Below, one piece after another: positions 26,691-35,170 of a stretch of DNA of 64,000 nucleotides. The stretch spans positions 3,570,227 to 3,634,226 of the forward strand of contig NZ_JAUSVL010000001.1 of assembly GCF_030814695.1 (NCBI RefSeq), written 5' to 3'. The translations under genes and the position numbers were made by a program. A model generated the notes under the pieces. It had not been told where the DNA came from. It did no database searches and saw nothing but the letters and a program-made list of their open reading frames with translations. The stretch comes from Oligosphaera ethanolica (GTDB lineage: Bacteria > Verrucomicrobiota > Lentisphaeria > Oligosphaerales > Oligosphaeraceae). Position 1 is the first letter of the stretch. Each line of letters opens with the position of its first letter.

Positions 26691-28880
26691 ATGGATATCG
26701 CTGCCTTGTGTTTACGCATGGACGCCATGAACGCGTCTGATTTGTTTCTGAGCGTCGGGCGGTTGCCGAGTGCGCGTTGCGCGGGGGCGGTGAGCGAGCT
26801 GACGGCGGCGGGCGTGCTCAGCGACCAGGACGTCGATGATTTTTTTGCGCGGCATTTATCTGCGGAGCTGCGTGAGCGATTGTCACGGGAGAAGGACCTT
26901 GATCTGGGGGTGACCTTGGGTGACGGCGGTCGTTTCCGCCTGAATCTGTCCTATCAGCGCGGCAAGCGCAGTTTTGCGATCCGGCGGATACCGTCGGGGG
27001 CCTTGGATGCTGGGGCGCTGATGATACCGGCGGTGGTGTTGAAGCTGGTTGAGGCGCAGCGTGGTTTGGTGCTGGTGACGGGGGCGACGGGCAGCGGCAA
27101 GACGACGACCATGGCCTGCATGCTGCATCATATCAATACGACCATGCGCAAGCATGTGGTGACCATTGAGGACCCCATTGAATTCTCGCACGAGGACCGG
27201 CTGGCGGTCATTTCCCAGCGCGAGATCGGCAATGACACCAAGGATTTTGCGACGGCGTTGCGCCACGTCGTCCGCCAGAATCCGGATGTAATTTTCATCG
27301 GCGAGATGCGCGACCAGGAGACGATCCAGACGGCGGTATCGGCGGCGATGACCGGCCACCTAGTGGTGGCGACCATGCATACTATGGACGTGGCGCAGAC
27401 GCTGGAGCGGGTGCTGAATTACTTCCCGGAGCTCATTCGCGACCAGATGGCGTTGGACCTGTCCTACGTCCTCGGCGGTATTGTGTCGCAGCGGCTGTTG
27501 CCGCGCAAGGACGGCAGTGGGCGGGTGCCGGCTTTTGAGGTGCTGGTGCCGACGCCGCTGGTGCGGCGCATGGTCGCCAAGCGCGAGCTGGACGCGATTC
27601 CCGAGCTGATTAAGAGTGGCCGCAATGAGGGTATGATCGACTTCAATCACTCTCTGCTGGAACGTTATCAGGCCGGCTTGGTCGATCTGGAAGTCGCCGC
27701 GCTCGCCGCCAGCCATCGCGATGAATTCATGCTGCTAACCCAGGGCATGGAGACGGGCATCGACACTCTGCGCAGCTACTCCAGCGACCCCGATCACGGC
27801 CTGAGCATCAAGAAGCTCCTGCGCGACACCATCCGCTATGGCGCTTCGGACTTGATTCTGACGGCAGGCGCTTCGCCAGTGATCCGCCTGGACGGCACGC
27901 TCCGCGCTTTCGAGATGCCGGTGCTGACGCCCGCCGACACGCAGAAGCTGCTTTTCAGCGTCCTCACCCACGAACAACGTGCGGATTTTGAAAATGACCG
28001 CGAGGTAGATTTTGCGTTGAGTGTGAAGGGCGTGGCGATGAAGGCCGGCGACGTCGAGCGTGAATACCGTTTCCGCGTCAACGGCTTCTACCAGAAGGGC
28101 AGCGTGGCGGCGGCGATGCGGGTGATTCCCAATGAAATACCCTCGCCGGATGTGCTGGGGCTGCCGGCGGCGATTCTCAATCTGAGTAAGCGCATGCAGG
28201 GGCTGGTGTTGGTGACGGGGCCGACGGGGTCGGGTAAATCGACGACGCTGGCGTCGCTGATCGACCTGATTAATCGCTCGCGGCCCTGCCATATCATCAC
28301 CGTTGAGGATCCGATTGAATTTGTTCACAGCCACCGCCTGGCGCTGGTGGAGCAGCGGGAAATCCACGCTGACACGCGCAGTTTCAACAATGCTCTCAAG
28401 TACGTCTTGCGGCAGGACCCCGATGTCATTCTGGTGGGTGAAATGCGCGACGCCGAAACCATCGCCACGGTGCTCACCGCCGCCGAAACGGGGCATCTGG
28501 TGTTTGCGACCCTGCATACCAACGACGTGACCCAAAGCATTGATCGCGTGGTCGATGTTTTTCCCTCCGAACGGCAGGACCAAGTGCGGGCACAGCTGGC
28601 GTCGTGCCTGGCGGCGGTGATCTCGCAACGGCTGTTGCCCCGCAAGGGCGATGCCGGCGGACGCATCGCCGCTTTCGAAGTGCTGCTGGGAACCATCGCG
28701 GTCAGAGCGATGATCCGCGACAAGAAGACCCACCAGCTGCTCGGGCTGATGGAAACGGCCTCCCGCGATGGCATGATTACCATGGAACGGGCACTCAAAA
28801 ATCTCTTCGAGGCGGGGAAAATCACCCGCGAGACGCTTCTGGCCATGCAGCCCGCCGGGCAGGACTTTCTTAAGATGTGA
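26691..28880 (+). CDS. Tandem PilT/PilU-type pilus ATPase fused in one chain
   Basis: 729-residue protein built from two PilT-like type IV pilus retraction ATPases in a row. The first domain (about 1-370) has Walker A G-A-T-G-S-G-K-T-T near 128-136, E-D-P-I-E-F and the Q-N-P-D-V-I-F-I-G-E-M-R-D Walker B. The second (about 380-729) has G-P-T-G-S-G-K-S-T near 508-516 with the matching E-D-P-I-E-F and Q-D-P-D-V-I-L-V-G-E-M-R-D motifs. The two halves are related but not identical, so the fusion is old. Both active sites look intact. PilT and PilU are usually two separate proteins. GGGA at 26682-26685 favours ATG 26691. The end of this gene (from 28480) has been copied to 41112-41512. Confidence 0.92.
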   Translation: MDIAALCLRMDAMNASDLFLSVGRLPSARCAGAVSELTAAGVLSDQDVDDFFARHLSAELRERLSREKDLDLGVTLGDGGRFRLNLSYQRGKRSFAIRRIPSGALDAGALMIPAVVLKLVEAQRGLVLVTGATGSGKTTTMACMLHHINTTMRKHVVTIEDPIEFSHEDRLAVISQREIGNDTKDFATALRHVVRQNPDVIFIGEMRDQETIQTAVSAAMTGHLVVATMHTMDVAQTLERVLNYFPELIRDQMALDLSYVLGGIVSQRLLPRKDGSGRVPAFEVLVPTPLVRRMVAKRELDAIPELIKSGRNEGMIDFNHSLLERYQAGLVDLEVAALAASHRDEFMLLTQGMETGIDTLRSYSSDPDHGLSIKKLLRDTIRYGASDLILTAGASPVIRLDGTLRAFEMPVLTPADTQKLLFSVLTHEQRADFENDREVDFALSVKGVAMKAGDVEREYRFRVNGFYQKGSVAAAMRVIPNEIPSPDVLGLPAAILNLSKRMQGLVLVTGPTGSGKSTTLASLIDLINRSRPCHIITVEDPIEFVHSHRLALVEQREIHADTRSFNNALKYVLRQDPDVILVGEMRDAETIATVLTAAETGHLVFATLHTNDVTQSIDRVVDVFPSERQDQVRAQLASCLAAVISQRLLPRKGDAGGRIAAFEVLLGTIAVRAMIRDKKTHQLLGLMETASRDGMITMERALKNLFEAGKITRETLLAMQPAGQDFLKM

Positions 28881-29723
28881 ATGGCCGCGCTGCAAGGTGG
28901 CCGCTGTTTTTTCAACGCGTAAGGATGTAGGCATCAGCGAGGAGAGCAAGACCGATGGCTTTCATGGAATGTCGTTTTCATTCGGATGTGCTGGGGCGGG
29001 CGATGGCGATGAATGTCATTGTGCCACAAAAGGCGAAGACGCAGATCGGCATGACCAGCGCGGGCAATGGCCGCAAGGACTATCCAGTGCTGTACCTGCT
29101 GCATGGCCTGAGCGATGATCATAGCATCTGGGCGCGGCGGACGTCCATTGAGCGCTACGCGGCCGCCTACGAGGTGGTCATCGTCATGCCCAATGGCGAC
29201 CGCGGTTTCTACACGGACATGGTCACGGGGCACCGCTACTGGACTATGCTGTCGGAGGAGCTGCCGGGGACCGTCGCCAATCTGTTTCCGGTCAGCAGCC
29301 GACGCGAAGACACGTTTGCCGCCGGGCTGTCCATGGGCGGCTACGGCGCCCTGAAGCTGGCGCTGCGGCGGCCAGACCGCTTTGCCGCCGCCGTCGCGCT
29401 GTCGGCCGTCGCCGATGTGCGCGAGTGGGTCGAAAAAGCCAGCCAGAGCGACGAAGTGCAGTGGATTTTCGGCGGCGCCGACGAGCTTATTCCGCGCGGC
29501 AATGATCTCTTCGCGCTGGCGGACAACGCGGTGACGGCGCCCGCGCCGCCGCGCCTCATGATGGTCTGCGGCACCGAAGACCGGCTCTACCAGGGGAATA
29601 TCCGCCTCAGAGATCACCTGCAGGCACTCAAATGGCCCGAGCTGCAGTACCGCGAAGAACCCGGTAACCACGAGTGGGGCTTCTGGGACAAGTGGATCAA
29701 AGAAGGACTCAAATTCCTCATGG
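28480..29723 (+). repeat. Source of a 1.24-kb segmental duplication (partner 41112-42355)
   Basis: This block, the 3' end of the tandem PilT gene plus nearly all of the first esterase gene, recurs at 41112-42355 with a constant offset of 12632 bases and no visible indel. Only scattered substitutions differ. The similarity stops abruptly: upstream at CCGCCGAAACGG, downstream in the last esterase codons. Confidence 0.9.
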
Positions 29724-29728
29724 GGTAA
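28955..29728 (+). CDS. Esterase (S-formylglutathione hydrolase/tributyrin esterase-like), copy 1
   Basis: 257-residue alpha/beta hydrolase of the putative esterase (esterase D) family. The catalytic serine is S126 in G-L-S-M-G-G, the acid is D209 in G-T-E-D and the histidine H239 in G-N-H-E-W-G. The oxyanion segment Y-L-L-H-G-L-S lies near 47-53. It has no signal peptide and is probably cytoplasmic. GAGGAG lies about 10 nt upstream of the ATG. Four copies exist in this window (also 30128, 41587, 44174). The natural substrate cannot be predicted; acyl esters such as carbohydrate acetyl or feruloyl esters are possible. Confidence 0.9.
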   Translation: MAFMECRFHSDVLGRAMAMNVIVPQKAKTQIGMTSAGNGRKDYPVLYLLHGLSDDHSIWARRTSIERYAAAYEVVIVMPNGDRGFYTDMVTGHRYWTMLSEELPGTVANLFPVSSRREDTFAAGLSMGGYGALKLALRRPDRFAAAVALSAVADVREWVEKASQSDEVQWIFGGADELIPRGNDLFALADNAVTAPAPPRLMMVCGTEDRLYQGNIRLRDHLQALKWPELQYREEPGNHEWGFWDKWIKEGLKFLMG

Positions 29729-30127
29729 GTTTTTTCTATCCACAGATTTCTTTTATCCACAGATTACGCAGATTAACACAGATTATTTCTCACGCGAAGG
29801 CGCGAAGGCGCGAAGAAGACAAAGGCAAGGAAGAATGGCGTCGTGTCTTGCCGCTGCGCGGCAATTCACGCCGCCGGCTTTAAGGCGCTATTATTGCCTC
29901 ACGTGTCGTCGGGGTGGTCGTTCCGTGGCCCACGGCTTGCCGTGGGCGTTTTTTTCTCACGCGAAGGCGCGAAGAGGAGATGGGCGTTTTTGTCTCACGC
30001 GAAGGCGCGGAGAAGACGAAAAAGACGCCGGTGGGCAAGCGCGGATTTGTCGGGGCGGACCTGTGTGTCCGCCCCATGGTAGTTGTGTCTGGTGGGTCTG
30101 TTGGCATCAGCGAGGAGAGCAAGACCG
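29729..30127. repeat. Repeat-filled spacer between esterase copies 1 and 2
   Basis: No gene. Holds TTATCCACA at 29753-29761, CTATCCACAG just upstream, and then the ATTACGCAGATTAACACAG and CACGCGAAGGCGCG motifs of the 128-bp family. The part up to about 29975 recurs after esterase copy 4 (44948-45195). The part from about 30018 recurs upstream of copy 4 (44064 onward). A GGGGCGGACCTGTGTGTCCG-type hairpin lies near 30053-30074. Confidence 0.85.
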
Positions 30128-30901
30128 ATGGCTTTCATGGAATGTCGTTTTCATTCGGATGTGCTGGGTCGGGCGATGGCGATGAATGTCATTGTGCCAC
30201 AGCAGGCGAAGACGCAGATCGGCATGAGCAGCGCGGGCAGCGGCCGCAAGGACTATCCGGTGCTGTATCTGCTGCATGGGATGATGGGCGATTACTGCAG
30301 CTGGATGCGGCAGTCGTCCATCGAGCGCTATGCGGCCGCCTACGACGTGGTTGTGGTCATGCCCGATGGCGAGCGCGGATACTATACCGACATGGTCACG
30401 GGGTATCGCTACTGGACCATGCTGTCGGAAGAACTGCCGGAGATCGTCGCCAATCTGTTTCCGGTCAGCCGCCGTCGCGAAGACACGTATGCCGCCGGGC
30501 TGTCCATGGGTGGTTATGGTGCCTTGAAGCTGGCGCTGCGGCGGCCGGACCGCTATGCCGGCGCGGTTGCGCTGTCGGCCGTCGCCGATGTGCGGATGTG
30601 GTTCGAGCAAACTCCCGTCAGAGACGAGATGCAGAGGATTTTCGGTGGCGCCGACGAGCTCATTCCCGGTGGCAATGATCTCTTCGCGTTGGCCGAGAAT
30701 GCCGTGAAGGCGCCGGCGCCGCCGCGCCTCATGATGGTCTGCGGCACGGAAGACCGGTTCTGCCAGGGCAATGCCCGTTTCAGCAAGCACCTGCAGGCGC
30801 TCAAATGGCCCGACCTGCATTACCGCGAAGAACCCGGCGGCCACGAGTGGGGATTCTGGGACAGGTGGATACAGCCAGGGCTCAAATTTCTCTTGGGCTG
30901 A
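30128..30901 (+). CDS. Esterase, copy 2
   Basis: 257-residue paralogue of the esterase at 28955, with the same S126 (G-L-S-M-G-G), D209 (G-T-E-D) and H239 (G-G-H-E-W-G) triad. It differs in the region after the oxyanion loop (H-G-M-M-G-D-Y-C-S-W) and near 155-170, so it is an older duplicate than copies 1 and 3. ATG 30128 is preferred over 30083 because the protein N-terminus and the GAGGAGAGC ribosome site match copy 1. It is followed by a 283-bp gap before the response regulator, holding one partial ATCCGCAGA-type repeat near 30930 and nothing else obvious. Confidence 0.9.
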   Translation: MAFMECRFHSDVLGRAMAMNVIVPQQAKTQIGMSSAGSGRKDYPVLYLLHGMMGDYCSWMRQSSIERYAAAYDVVVVMPDGERGYYTDMVTGYRYWTMLSEELPEIVANLFPVSRRREDTYAAGLSMGGYGALKLALRRPDRYAGAVALSAVADVRMWFEQTPVRDEMQRIFGGADELIPGGNDLFALAENAVKAPAPPRLMMVCGTEDRFCQGNARFSKHLQALKWPDLHYREEPGGHEWGFWDRWIQPGLKFLLG

Positions 30902-31184
30902 ACGGCGACGCCACCGGGTGTTTTTTTGTCCGCAGATGGCGCAGATTAACGCAAATTTCTTATGGCAGGATAGTTTGATGTCTTACGCGAAGGCGCGAAT
31001 TTTTGGGAGCCGGACGGGAATGTGACATTTTCCCCAACCGGAGGCGAGTCCTCGTGCGAGAAGCGTCAGCAATGTTGATTGCACTGGACAGAACAAGTTC
31101 GTATGCAGTGAGTACCAGGAGCGGACAGCCCGTTGACGGGGCGGTGATCGGAAATAGGTGTGATTGAGCACATTGGGAGCGTGA

Positions 31185-31859
31185 ATGCCGATGAAGGTAC
31201 TTTTACTTGAAGACAATAGCCAATGTGCTGATTTTATTGTTCAGGGGCTGCAGCAGGCGGGTTTTCAGGTGATCCTCAGTGCGGATGGCGTGGACGGCTT
31301 GTTCAAAGCCCGCACGGAAACGTATGATGTGGCGGTTATCGACATCATGCTGCCGAAGCTTGATGGCTTGTCGGTCATTGAGGAAGTCCGGCGGGCGAAA
31401 ATCAAGACTCCCATCATCGTGCTCAGCGCCCGGGATTCGGTGGAAAGCAAGGTCAAGGGGCTGGAAATCGGCGCGGACGATTATTTGTCCAAGCCCTTTT
31501 CGTTTTCCGAATTGCTGGCGCGGATATATGCCTTGCTGCGGCGGGTGGGGGGTGAGAATGAAGCGTCCGTGCTATGCCTTGAAGACCTAGAGCTAGACCT
31601 GTTCGGGCACCGGGTCACCCGTGCCGGGCAAAAATTGGATTTAACCGCATTAGAATTCAAGTTGTTGGAATATCTGCTGAGAAACAAGGGCCGGGTAGTG
31701 ACCAAGACCACGATTCTGGAGCATGTCTGGGAGTACGGTTTCGATCCCCAGACCAACGTCGTTGAGGCGCAGGTCTGTCGTCTGCGGGAAAAGCTGGATA
31801 AGAATTTTGCACGCAAGCTGCTCAAGACAGTTCGGGGATTCGGGTATGTTCTGGAATAG
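31185..31859 (+). CDS. OmpR/PhoB-family response regulator
   Basis: 224-residue two-component regulator. The receiver domain (3-120) has the acidic E9-D10 pair, phospho-acceptor D53 (V-I-D-I-M-L-P), L-S-A-R-D and K-P-F. The winged-helix DNA-binding domain (about 128-222) has L-T-A-L-E-F-K-L-L-E-Y-L and the recognition part E-A-Q-V-C-R-L-R-E-K-L. GGGAG 5 nt before ATG 31185 supports this start over 31191. It overlaps the kinase gene by 14 bp. The kinase and the convergent PAP2 and PepSY-type genes suggest control of envelope lipid modification, comparable to PmrAB-type systems, but target genes are not proven. Confidence 0.95.
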   Translation: MPMKVLLLEDNSQCADFIVQGLQQAGFQVILSADGVDGLFKARTETYDVAVIDIMLPKLDGLSVIEEVRRAKIKTPIIVLSARDSVESKVKGLEIGADDYLSKPFSFSELLARIYALLRRVGGENEASVLCLEDLELDLFGHRVTRAGQKLDLTALEFKLLEYLLRNKGRVVTKTTILEHVWEYGFDPQTNVVEAQVCRLREKLDKNFARKLLKTVRGFGYVLE

Positions 31860-33516
31860 AAAAACGGCCTGGTTTGGGACAGTTCGTGCGAAGATGTGCG
31901 GCATTAACGCCGCGCTGATCCTGGTGGCATTTTTGCTCAGCTTCACCGGCATCTACTTTTTCCAGCGCGATTATTTTTTTGGCGAAATGGAAGAGAAGCT
32001 CACCATCTTCAGCAATGAGTTCGAGTATGAATATCTGACTGGTGACGAGGAGATACCAGGGGCGGAGGTCATCCAGGCCCAGTCGGCAGACATTCCGGAT
32101 TTTGCGGTTGCCGCCATCGGCCGGCATCGTCCGGGAGCGAACGTCGTTTTCGCCTGCCAGAGTCTGACTGAATCAGGAGAACAAGCCTTGACGGTCGTTA
32201 CCGAGGCCAGCGGGCAGCTTTACGAGTTCATGATCACTCCCAGTCGCATCAAGGAACGCGTGCTTACAGCGAGTTTGTCGGACCGGATCGCCGGAATGAA
32301 TGAGGAATTCAATGAGGAGTCCTATGGCGAGGACGCGCAGCGGGTTGTTTTTCTGCTAGTGTCAGCCGACGGGCGGATCTTGGCCCATTCCAGGCAGCAA
32401 CCTGAAGAGCTGGGTTATCTGGCCGAGGCGGTTCGTGTCCAGACCAGAAAAACTTGGCTGATGCGATATCGCCGAGGAAATCACGCGGTCATGGCTCTCT
32501 ACAAGCGTCTTTATGACGGCAATGTTTTGGTGATTGCCGGCAGTTTGGCGGAAGCGGAACGGAATCTGGCTTATCTGGCCAGTATTTTAGGCATCGTCAT
32601 GGCTTTCATGCTGTTGGTTAGCCTTGTGGGCAGTTGGTTGTTGGCCGCCATGTTTGTCGATGGACTCAACCGGGTCAAAAAGGCTGCGGCGCACATAGCG
32701 GCCGGCGACTTTGGCCAGAGGGTGAACATGGGTGGGGAAGGCCGGGAGATCAACGAGTTGGCGGTTGTCTTCAATGACATGGTTGACAAAACCGAGAAAC
32801 TGCTGCGGGATATCAAGACCGTTTCGGACGACATTGCGCATGATCTGCGGACGCCCTTGACGGCCTTGCGGGGCAGGGCCGAGCTGGCCTTGACCAGCGG
32901 CGACTGCAGCGCGTTGCCCATTCAGGTGCTTGATGGTTGTGACCATTTACTGAGCATCATCAACACCACGTTGATCATTTCCCAGGCTGAGGCGGGCATT
33001 TTGCCCGCCAGTCTCGAAGAATTGGATCTGGGGGACGTTGCACAACAGACGGTGGATATTTTTCAGCCCACGGCGGAAGCCCAAGGCATCACCTTGCACT
33101 TCACGCCCGATCACCAAGGACGTCTTATGCGGGCCAACCGGACGGCCATGCAGCGGCTGCTCGGCAATCTGGTGGACAACGCCATCAAATTCACCCCGTC
33201 TGGCGGCCGGGTGGACATCCGTATTACCGAAGAGGGCGGGAGGCTGTCACTAGTGGTGTCCGATACCGGATGCGGCATCAAGTCGCAGGATCGGGACATG
33301 ATTTTCAAGCGTTTCTACCGTGGTGACAGCAGCCGATCGACCTCTGGCAACGGCCTTGGCCTGAGTCTGGTCAAGGCCATTGTCGTCGCCAGTGAGGGCA
33401 CTATTGAGGTGGAGAGCACCCCGGGGGGCGGAAGCACTTTTCGGGTGGTTTTTCCCGTCGTTACGCCGTCGGCTAGTCAAAATCGGTTCCCATACGAAGG
33501 ACCGTCGTCGTGCTAA
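31846..33516 (+). CDS. Sensor histidine kinase
   Basis: 556-residue transmembrane kinase partner of the regulator just upstream. TM1 lies at about 20-39, an extracytoplasmic sensor of about 200 residues follows, TM2 lies at about 246-270, then a HAMP linker (about 271-322). The HisKA H-box has H332 (A-H-D-L-R-T-P-L). The ATPase domain has the N-box L-V-D-N-A-I-K-F and G boxes D-T-G-C-G-I and G-L-G-L-S-L-V. The start ATG 31846 lies inside the end of the regulator gene; a frame-open ATG at 31723 would run deep into it and is rejected. The sensor domain family is not recognised. Signal unknown. Confidence 0.93.
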   Translation: MFWNRKTAWFGTVRAKMCGINAALILVAFLLSFTGIYFFQRDYFFGEMEEKLTIFSNEFEYEYLTGDEEIPGAEVIQAQSADIPDFAVAAIGRHRPGANVVFACQSLTESGEQALTVVTEASGQLYEFMITPSRIKERVLTASLSDRIAGMNEEFNEESYGEDAQRVVFLLVSADGRILAHSRQQPEELGYLAEAVRVQTRKTWLMRYRRGNHAVMALYKRLYDGNVLVIAGSLAEAERNLAYLASILGIVMAFMLLVSLVGSWLLAAMFVDGLNRVKKAAAHIAAGDFGQRVNMGGEGREINELAVVFNDMVDKTEKLLRDIKTVSDDIAHDLRTPLTALRGRAELALTSGDCSALPIQVLDGCDHLLSIINTTLIISQAEAGILPASLEELDLGDVAQQTVDIFQPTAEAQGITLHFTPDHQGRLMRANRTAMQRLLGNLVDNAIKFTPSGGRVDIRITEEGGRLSLVVSDTGCGIKSQDRDMIFKRFYRGDSSRSTSGNGLGLSLVKAIVVASEGTIEVESTPGGGSTFRVVFPVVTPSASQNRFPYEGPSSC

Positions 33517-33549
33517 CGGCGTCGTGTATGGCCGAGCTTCGCGGCGCTC

Positions 33550-34311
33550 TTATCGGTTGTCTTCGAGGCGGCAAGCGCTGGCCAGCATTCCTGCGACCAG
33601 CCAGGCGAGCAACAGGGTGACGATGGTATGTGACAGATAATGGTTGCCGGCAAGCATTTGGTACGTGCCCATCAGAGAGCCGGCGGTCAAGGCAATCATC
33701 AGGCCGCGTTTTCGCCCTGACTGGCTCAAGGCGGCAAAGGTCAGGCCGAACAGGGCATAGCCGCCGGAGGCATGGCCGGCGGGCCAGCCTTTATAGCGCT
33801 TTTCCCCTGCATGGTGTGGAATGGACTGCCAGAGGGTGCGATAGGGAATATTGCCACCGCCATAGCGGTCAATTTTGCGTGGGTAAGCCACGCCGGTGTG
33901 TGCTTTGAGGACGGCCACTACGGAAGGAATCAGAGCCAGGCATAGCAATACATAGACGAGGCGGAGCCGGCTCCATGGGCAGGTGAAGCGGCCCCATTTT
34001 TGGCGGATGGTCAGCAGCAGCAGCGAAGCGGCAAAAAATCCCAGCAGGATTTTGGGAATCACGTAGAACGTCAGCCCCAAGGCGCTGTGCTTGTCGAATA
34101 CAATCAGCCAATTGTGTGAGTCCCAGGCATACAGGTGATCCTGTACCCACAGATCAAAAGGAATGTATTCCCCAGCGGCCAGGACTAGCAGCAGGAGTCC
34201 GAGGGGGAGGATGGTACTGTGGAAGAGCGCGCCATGCCGTGGCGTCCGCCGCGGCAAAATCTCGCCAATGGCCAAGTCAGCCGCCGCAGATGACTTTTCC
34301 TGCGTTTGCAT
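33550..34311 (-). CDS. PAP2-family membrane phosphatase
   Basis: 253-residue integral membrane phosphatase of the PAP2 family, which dephosphorylates lipid phosphates such as undecaprenyl pyrophosphate or lipid A. The three signature motifs are present: K-A-H-T-G-V-A-Y-P-R (C1), P-A-G-H-A-S-G-G (C2) and G-N-H-Y-L-S-H-T-I (C3), with the histidines expected for catalysis. About five or six hydrophobic helices surround them. The start at 34311 has AAGGA 7 nt upstream. The longer frame starts with a Thr/Met repeat caused by the Asp-rich tail code of the neighbouring gene and is rejected. It lies 31 bp after the PepSY-like gene, in one operon. Confidence 0.9.
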   Translation of the reverse strand: MQTQEKSSAAADLAIGEILPRRTPRHGALFHSTILPLGLLLLVLAAGEYIPFDLWVQDHLYAWDSHNWLIVFDKHSALGLTFYVIPKILLGFFAASLLLLTIRQKWGRFTCPWSRLRLVYVLLCLALIPSVVAVLKAHTGVAYPRKIDRYGGGNIPYRTLWQSIPHHAGEKRYKGWPAGHASGGYALFGLTFAALSQSGRKRGLMIALTAGSLMGTYQMLAGNHYLSHTIVTLLLAWLVAGMLASACRLEDNR

Positions 34312-34342
34312 GGCGCATCCTTCACCTTTATCGTGGACTGAA

Positions 34343-34918
34343 TTAATCATCGTCGTCATCGCCTTCGTCGTCATCGTCGTCGTCGTCATCGGCTGCCCGG
34401 CCTTTGGGGATGCATTGGGTGTCATTCTGTTCGATGATGACTGAGCGCTTTATGCCATTGCCATCGCGGGTTTTGAGATCGAAGAAAAGGACCGGCTTTG
34501 CCAGCGGTCGGAAAGCGCCCAGGCTCGGGACCGACAGAATTTCGTGCTTTTCTATTTTCACTACTTGCTGTCCGCGAGCGGAGAGCCTGGTTATTACGGC
34601 CTTGAGTGTCGTTGGAACAGCTTCTACGGCAATGGTTTCCTCGGTTTCGACGATGTTGCCATCGCCGGTGATTTCGGCTTCGATGACGCGGCCGGTCAGA
34701 GCGACTGTCACTTCGAAGATGCGGAGGTTGTGTTCGCGTTCCACTTTCACGTCTCGGATGGCGCAACCTGGATATCTGGTGTTGATCACGGCGATGGCTT
34801 GATCAGGCAGTGTGCTGGCGGTGTCTACCGCCCGGGTTGGGAGGGCCGCCGTCATGGCCAAGATGATTGCGGCCGCAAGGAACGTTTGTTTCCACTGGTG
34901 ATGCATTTGTGTTCTCAT
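34343..34918 (-). CDS. Secreted PepSY-like domain protein with poly-Asp tail
   Basis: 191-residue exported protein. The signal peptide covers about 1-30 (F-L-A-A-A-I-I-L-A-M-T-A-A-L-P-T-R-A). Residues 40-160 hold two PepSY-like repeats (I-R-D-V-K-V-E-R and V-E-A-E-I-T-G-D-G). The C-terminus is almost all aspartate, 13 of the last 14 residues with one Glu and Gly, and could bind cations. AAGGA is 6 nt from ATG 34918. PepSY proteins often regulate nearby proteases or sense metals next to two-component systems. Its link with the PAP2 gene and the RR/HK pair suggests a sensing or metal-buffering role; this is inference. Confidence 0.8.
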   Translation of the reverse strand: MRTQMHHQWKQTFLAAAIILAMTAALPTRAVDTASTLPDQAIAVINTRYPGCAIRDVKVEREHNLRIFEVTVALTGRVIEAEITGDGNIVETEETIAVEAVPTTLKAVITRLSARGQQVVKIEKHEILSVPSLGAFRPLAKPVLFFDLKTRDGNGIKRSVIIEQNDTQCIPKGRAADDDDDDDDEGDDDDD

Positions 34919-35170
34919 GATTTGTCCTTGTTTTGGGCGCGGATGGGGAGGATGCTAACGACTTTGCCGGTATATAGTTGCTGCTCTTTGTGCGTGTATC
35001 CGCAACCTCCTTTCGGCAGTATCATTTGTGCAAGATCAAACGTGGCGACGAGATATTCACTATCAAGGAAAGGCCAGCAGTTGCAAGGACGTCCGTCCCT
35101 TAGCGAGATGAAGTTTTATCGGCTGGGTTGGCGATTCGGTTGGTTCAGAAAAAAAACATGACGCGTCGGA

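Noticed and set aside
29914..30678. 254-residue frame-shifted plus-strand frame over esterase copy 2
   Set aside because: Lies in another frame of the esterase gene, whose catalytic motifs are intact in the chosen frame; the same at 43924-44694.
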